This document shows, piece by piece, positions 62,001-64,000 of a stretch of DNA of 64,000 nucleotides. The notes beneath the pieces are model-generated. The model searched no databases. It was given only the letters and a program-made list of their open reading frames with translations, and had not been told where the DNA came from. Both the position numbers and the translations under genes were made by a program. Positions within the stretch are counted from its first letter, which is position 1; each line of letters begins with the position of its first letter. Source of the stretch: Shewanella algicola (GTDB lineage Bacteria > Pseudomonadota > Gammaproteobacteria > Enterobacterales > Shewanellaceae); assembly GCF_014648035.1 (NCBI RefSeq), contig NZ_BMQI01000016.1, positions 1 through 64,000 of the forward strand, read 5' to 3'.

Positions 62001-62104
62001 TAGGGAAAGGGCTCTATTAAGAGCCTTGCGCTACTGTGTGGCATCATCACTTATGCACATGCTTTGTGGAAACAATGACATTAGCTGGCGATGCCGAATA
62101 CTCA

Positions 62105-62139
62105 ATGAACTATGAACTATGAACTATGAGCTATGAACT
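62105..62139. repeat. Five tandem copies of a 7-base unit
   Basis: ATGAACT repeated five times in a row, with one change (ATGAGCT in the fourth copy), between tatD and rsmF. No open frame uses it. It is a candidate variable-number repeat. Confidence 0.9.
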
Positions 62140-62253
62140 CTGAATAAATTATAGTCATGGTTATTGTGCTTTGCCTAAAAGATATTCAAAAAAGTTTGAT
62201 CTGGATCAATTCGAGTGCCAAGTAAGTGTGACCTTGTTCGCACTATTGTGTGT

Positions 62254-63708
62254 TTATAAGCTCAAATTGACATTGTCGCGTACTAAATCGCGCGGCAAAT
62301 TATTTTTAAGTCTATGTCCCAAATGTTTTACCACACCGATAACCACATTATGGTAACTCACTAACATTTCTCCTTGAGCCATTTCGGTTAGTTGCTCCTG
62401 CACTGCTGCTGAAAAACTATTGCTAGCAATGTCCCGGCCCTTCAAATAGTCTTGCGCTTGTGTATCTGACAGCTCGATACAACGAGGGTTGCGGCTTGCA
62501 TCAGCTGATAGTGCGATAATGGCCTCGTGTTTAGCTTTGTAGCCTTTTTTAAGCGCATCGGCGAGTTTTAAGCCAATCCTTTGAAATCGCATTTTACCGA
62601 TAAAAGGCATAAACATGGCTGGAAATAACCAAAATTCATCATCGCGAAGCATAATGATGTCATCTTGAGGCAAATCGATTGCAAAAGTGTCGGCAAAGTA
62701 TTGTTTCAGGGCGTGCTGTTGCTTATCTGGTGCAATGGTAAAAGGAAAGTTTTTCTGCAGTTTAGGTTGTTTCTTAGTACGTTCAACCGAAGCCGTTTTA
62801 CGGATTTTTGCGACAAAAAAACCTTCACTGTCGAATATCTGTGGCCAAACATGCAAAAAACCTTCTTCAGTACAGGCTTTATGCGCGCCATCAAATAGTT
62901 TTTCAAGTGAAACAAACTCAACGGCATCAGGATAGGTTTGTTGTAAATGTTGGCAAATGTGTTGGTTTTCTAATTGGTTTAAAGTACAGGTTGAGTAGAC
63001 TAATGTGCCGCCTGGTTTTAATGCTAAAAATGCCGATTCAATTAAGTCTTTTTGGGTTTCACCAATCGCAGTAACATCTTCAATATCCCAATGTTTTAAT
63101 GCCAGAGGGTCTTTACGAACCGTACCTTCGCCGCCACAGGGGGCATCCAATAAAATGGCATCAAATGACTCATATAAATATTCGCCAAATACACGACCAT
63201 CAAAATGGGTTAGGGCGGTATGACTCGAGCCCATTCGCAGTACATTGGCATGCAATACTTTCATTCTGCTGGCAGAATATTCATTGGCAACCAATAAGCC
63301 TTTATTTTGCATTAACGCGGCAATTTGAGTGGTTTTAGAGCCAGGAGCGGAGGCTACGTCTAACACTAAATCTGGATTAATTCCGTCAGCAAATAATGCT
63401 GTGGGCGGTAACATTGAACTGGCTTCTTGAATATAAAATAGTCCTTGTATGTGCTCAATGGCGTTGCCTAATTGCACATCATCCTTGCCGTCAATCCAAA
63501 AACCATCAGCACACCAGGGGATGGGGGATAATTGCCATCCCGCTTGGGTCATTATTTGGACAAATTCTGCACTGGTTATTTTTAAGGTATTGACCCTTAT
63601 AGATTTTCGTAATGGTTTATCACAAATAGAGATAAACTCTTCTATAGATAAATGAGCAGGCAGTTCTTTCTCTATGTGGCTGATAAAATTTGGGTTTAAT
63701 TGGACCAT
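62254..63708 (-). CDS. rsmF: 16S rRNA (cytosine-1407-C5) methyltransferase
   Basis: 484 residues from ATG 63708; a TTG three codons upstream is possible. The SAM-binding region has DVASAPGSKTTQIA (about 115) and the catalytic cysteines lie in DAPCGGEGT (about 194) and YSTCTLN (about 242). The C-terminal PUA-like part matches YebU. It methylates the assembled 30S subunit. Confidence 0.93.
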   Translation of the reverse strand: MVQLNPNFISHIEKELPAHLSIEEFISICDKPLRKSIRVNTLKITSAEFVQIMTQAGWQLSPIPWCADGFWIDGKDDVQLGNAIEHIQGLFYIQEASSMLPPTALFADGINPDLVLDVASAPGSKTTQIAALMQNKGLLVANEYSASRMKVLHANVLRMGSSHTALTHFDGRVFGEYLYESFDAILLDAPCGGEGTVRKDPLALKHWDIEDVTAIGETQKDLIESAFLALKPGGTLVYSTCTLNQLENQHICQHLQQTYPDAVEFVSLEKLFDGAHKACTEEGFLHVWPQIFDSEGFFVAKIRKTASVERTKKQPKLQKNFPFTIAPDKQQHALKQYFADTFAIDLPQDDIIMLRDDEFWLFPAMFMPFIGKMRFQRIGLKLADALKKGYKAKHEAIIALSADASRNPRCIELSDTQAQDYLKGRDIASNSFSAAVQEQLTEMAQGEMLVSYHNVVIGVVKHLGHRLKNNLPRDLVRDNVNLSL

Positions 63709-63829
63709 AATAATCAAGTTACACTTTTTTAAGCAGAATTGTGTCGATCATAACACGTAATTGTTGCCCCTCAATCCCTATGAATACTGTATATTATGCA
63801 AAAATTACGACTGTGTGACGGAGTTAAGT

Positions 63830-64000
63830 GTGTTAAATCGGGTCTGGCTTTTATTTTTTATTGTGGCTGCTGTTTCTATTATCATCCAATTGTTTGGCGG
63901 CAATAACGAGGTCTTGGGCGAAACCGTCACGGCATTATTCGCCAGCGCCAAATTAGCCGCAGATATTTCGCTAGGGTTAATTGGTGTATTAGCCCTGTGG
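63830..64000 (+). CDS. SpmA-like nucleoside-recognition-domain membrane protein (cut by window edge)
   Basis: The first 57 codons are in the window. The GTG start at 63830 has GGAG (63820-63823) six bases upstream. The translation begins MLNRVWLLFFIVA and continues ALFASAKLAADISLGLIGVLALW, which is the start of proteins annotated as spore maturation protein A in non-sporing bacteria. The family has Gate domains and is thought to be a transporter; the substrate is not known. Confidence 0.75.
   Translation, partial: MLNRVWLLFFIVAAVSIIIQLFGGNNEVLGETVTALFASAKLAADISLGLIGVLALW

Overview
The window looks like a chromosomal segment of a marine gammaproteobacterium of the order Alteromonadales, most likely Shewanella. 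The evidence is a set of highly conserved housekeeping blocks whose order matches this lineage and partly matches Escherichia coli: aroH-ppsR-ppsA-ydiJ; rluE-nudJ-mnmA-hflD-purB next to icd; cspD-clpS-clpA beside infA-bpt-aat; and pabC-mltG-tmk-holB-pilZ-tatD. No rRNA, tRNA, CRISPR array, prophage or intact insertion sequence was seen.

Layout. 0.2-8.5 kb: aromatic amino acid entry (aroH), gluconeogenic PEP synthase with its regulator (ppsR/ppsA), a large FAD/Fe-S dehydrogenase (YdiJ type) and a DUF1285 protein. 8.7-13.3 kb: a looser, AT-rich stretch with a MarR regulator, a secreted M24 peptidase, an unrecognised protein, a YqiA-type hydrolase and a Bax-inhibitor-1-like membrane protein. 13.7-21.6 kb: a ten-gene minus-strand operon for an Mrp-type cation/proton antiporter (order E-F-G-B-C-D-D'-small membrane protein-D''), led by a secreted Rap1a/Tai-domain protein. 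22-25.2 kb: a small membrane protein, a Nudix pseudogene, and an oxidoreductase/monooxygenase pair divergent from a LysR regulator. 25.2-27.5 kb: two DUF1538 membrane proteins with a P-II-like and a CBS protein, a second likely cation transport system. 27.7-34.7 kb: a TonB-C/TPR protein, small membrane and CBS proteins, an OlsF-like ornithine-lipid synthase with a metallophosphoesterase, leucine dehydrogenase, and a DUF4826 protein. 34.8-43.4 kb: roxA, purB, hflD, mnmA, nudJ, rluE and a monomeric isocitrate dehydrogenase. 43.5-48.5 kb: cold shock protein plus the N-degron degradation machinery (ClpS, ClpA, Bpt, Aat) around infA. 48.5-63.7 kb: a glycine-zipper protein, a Nif3-family protein, a KefB-type antiporter, metG, the Fe-S carrier Mrp/ApbC, udk, dcd, the pabC-to-tatD block and rsmF. 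The window ends inside a SpmA-like membrane protein gene.

Theme. Three separate cation/proton transport systems fall in one window (Mrp, DUF1538 pair, KefB type), which fits a marine, salt-exposed organism. Most of the sequence is ordinary core genome. The parts most worth a second look are the Mrp operon (a third antiporter-like subunit lacking key charged residues, a triple-domain fusion, a coupled Rap1a-domain protein and an orphan small subunit), the DUF1538/P-II/CBS operon, and several clean regulatory repeats. I did not find a clearly new defence or mobile system. All family assignments were made by reading the sequence and from memory of families; no database search was run.
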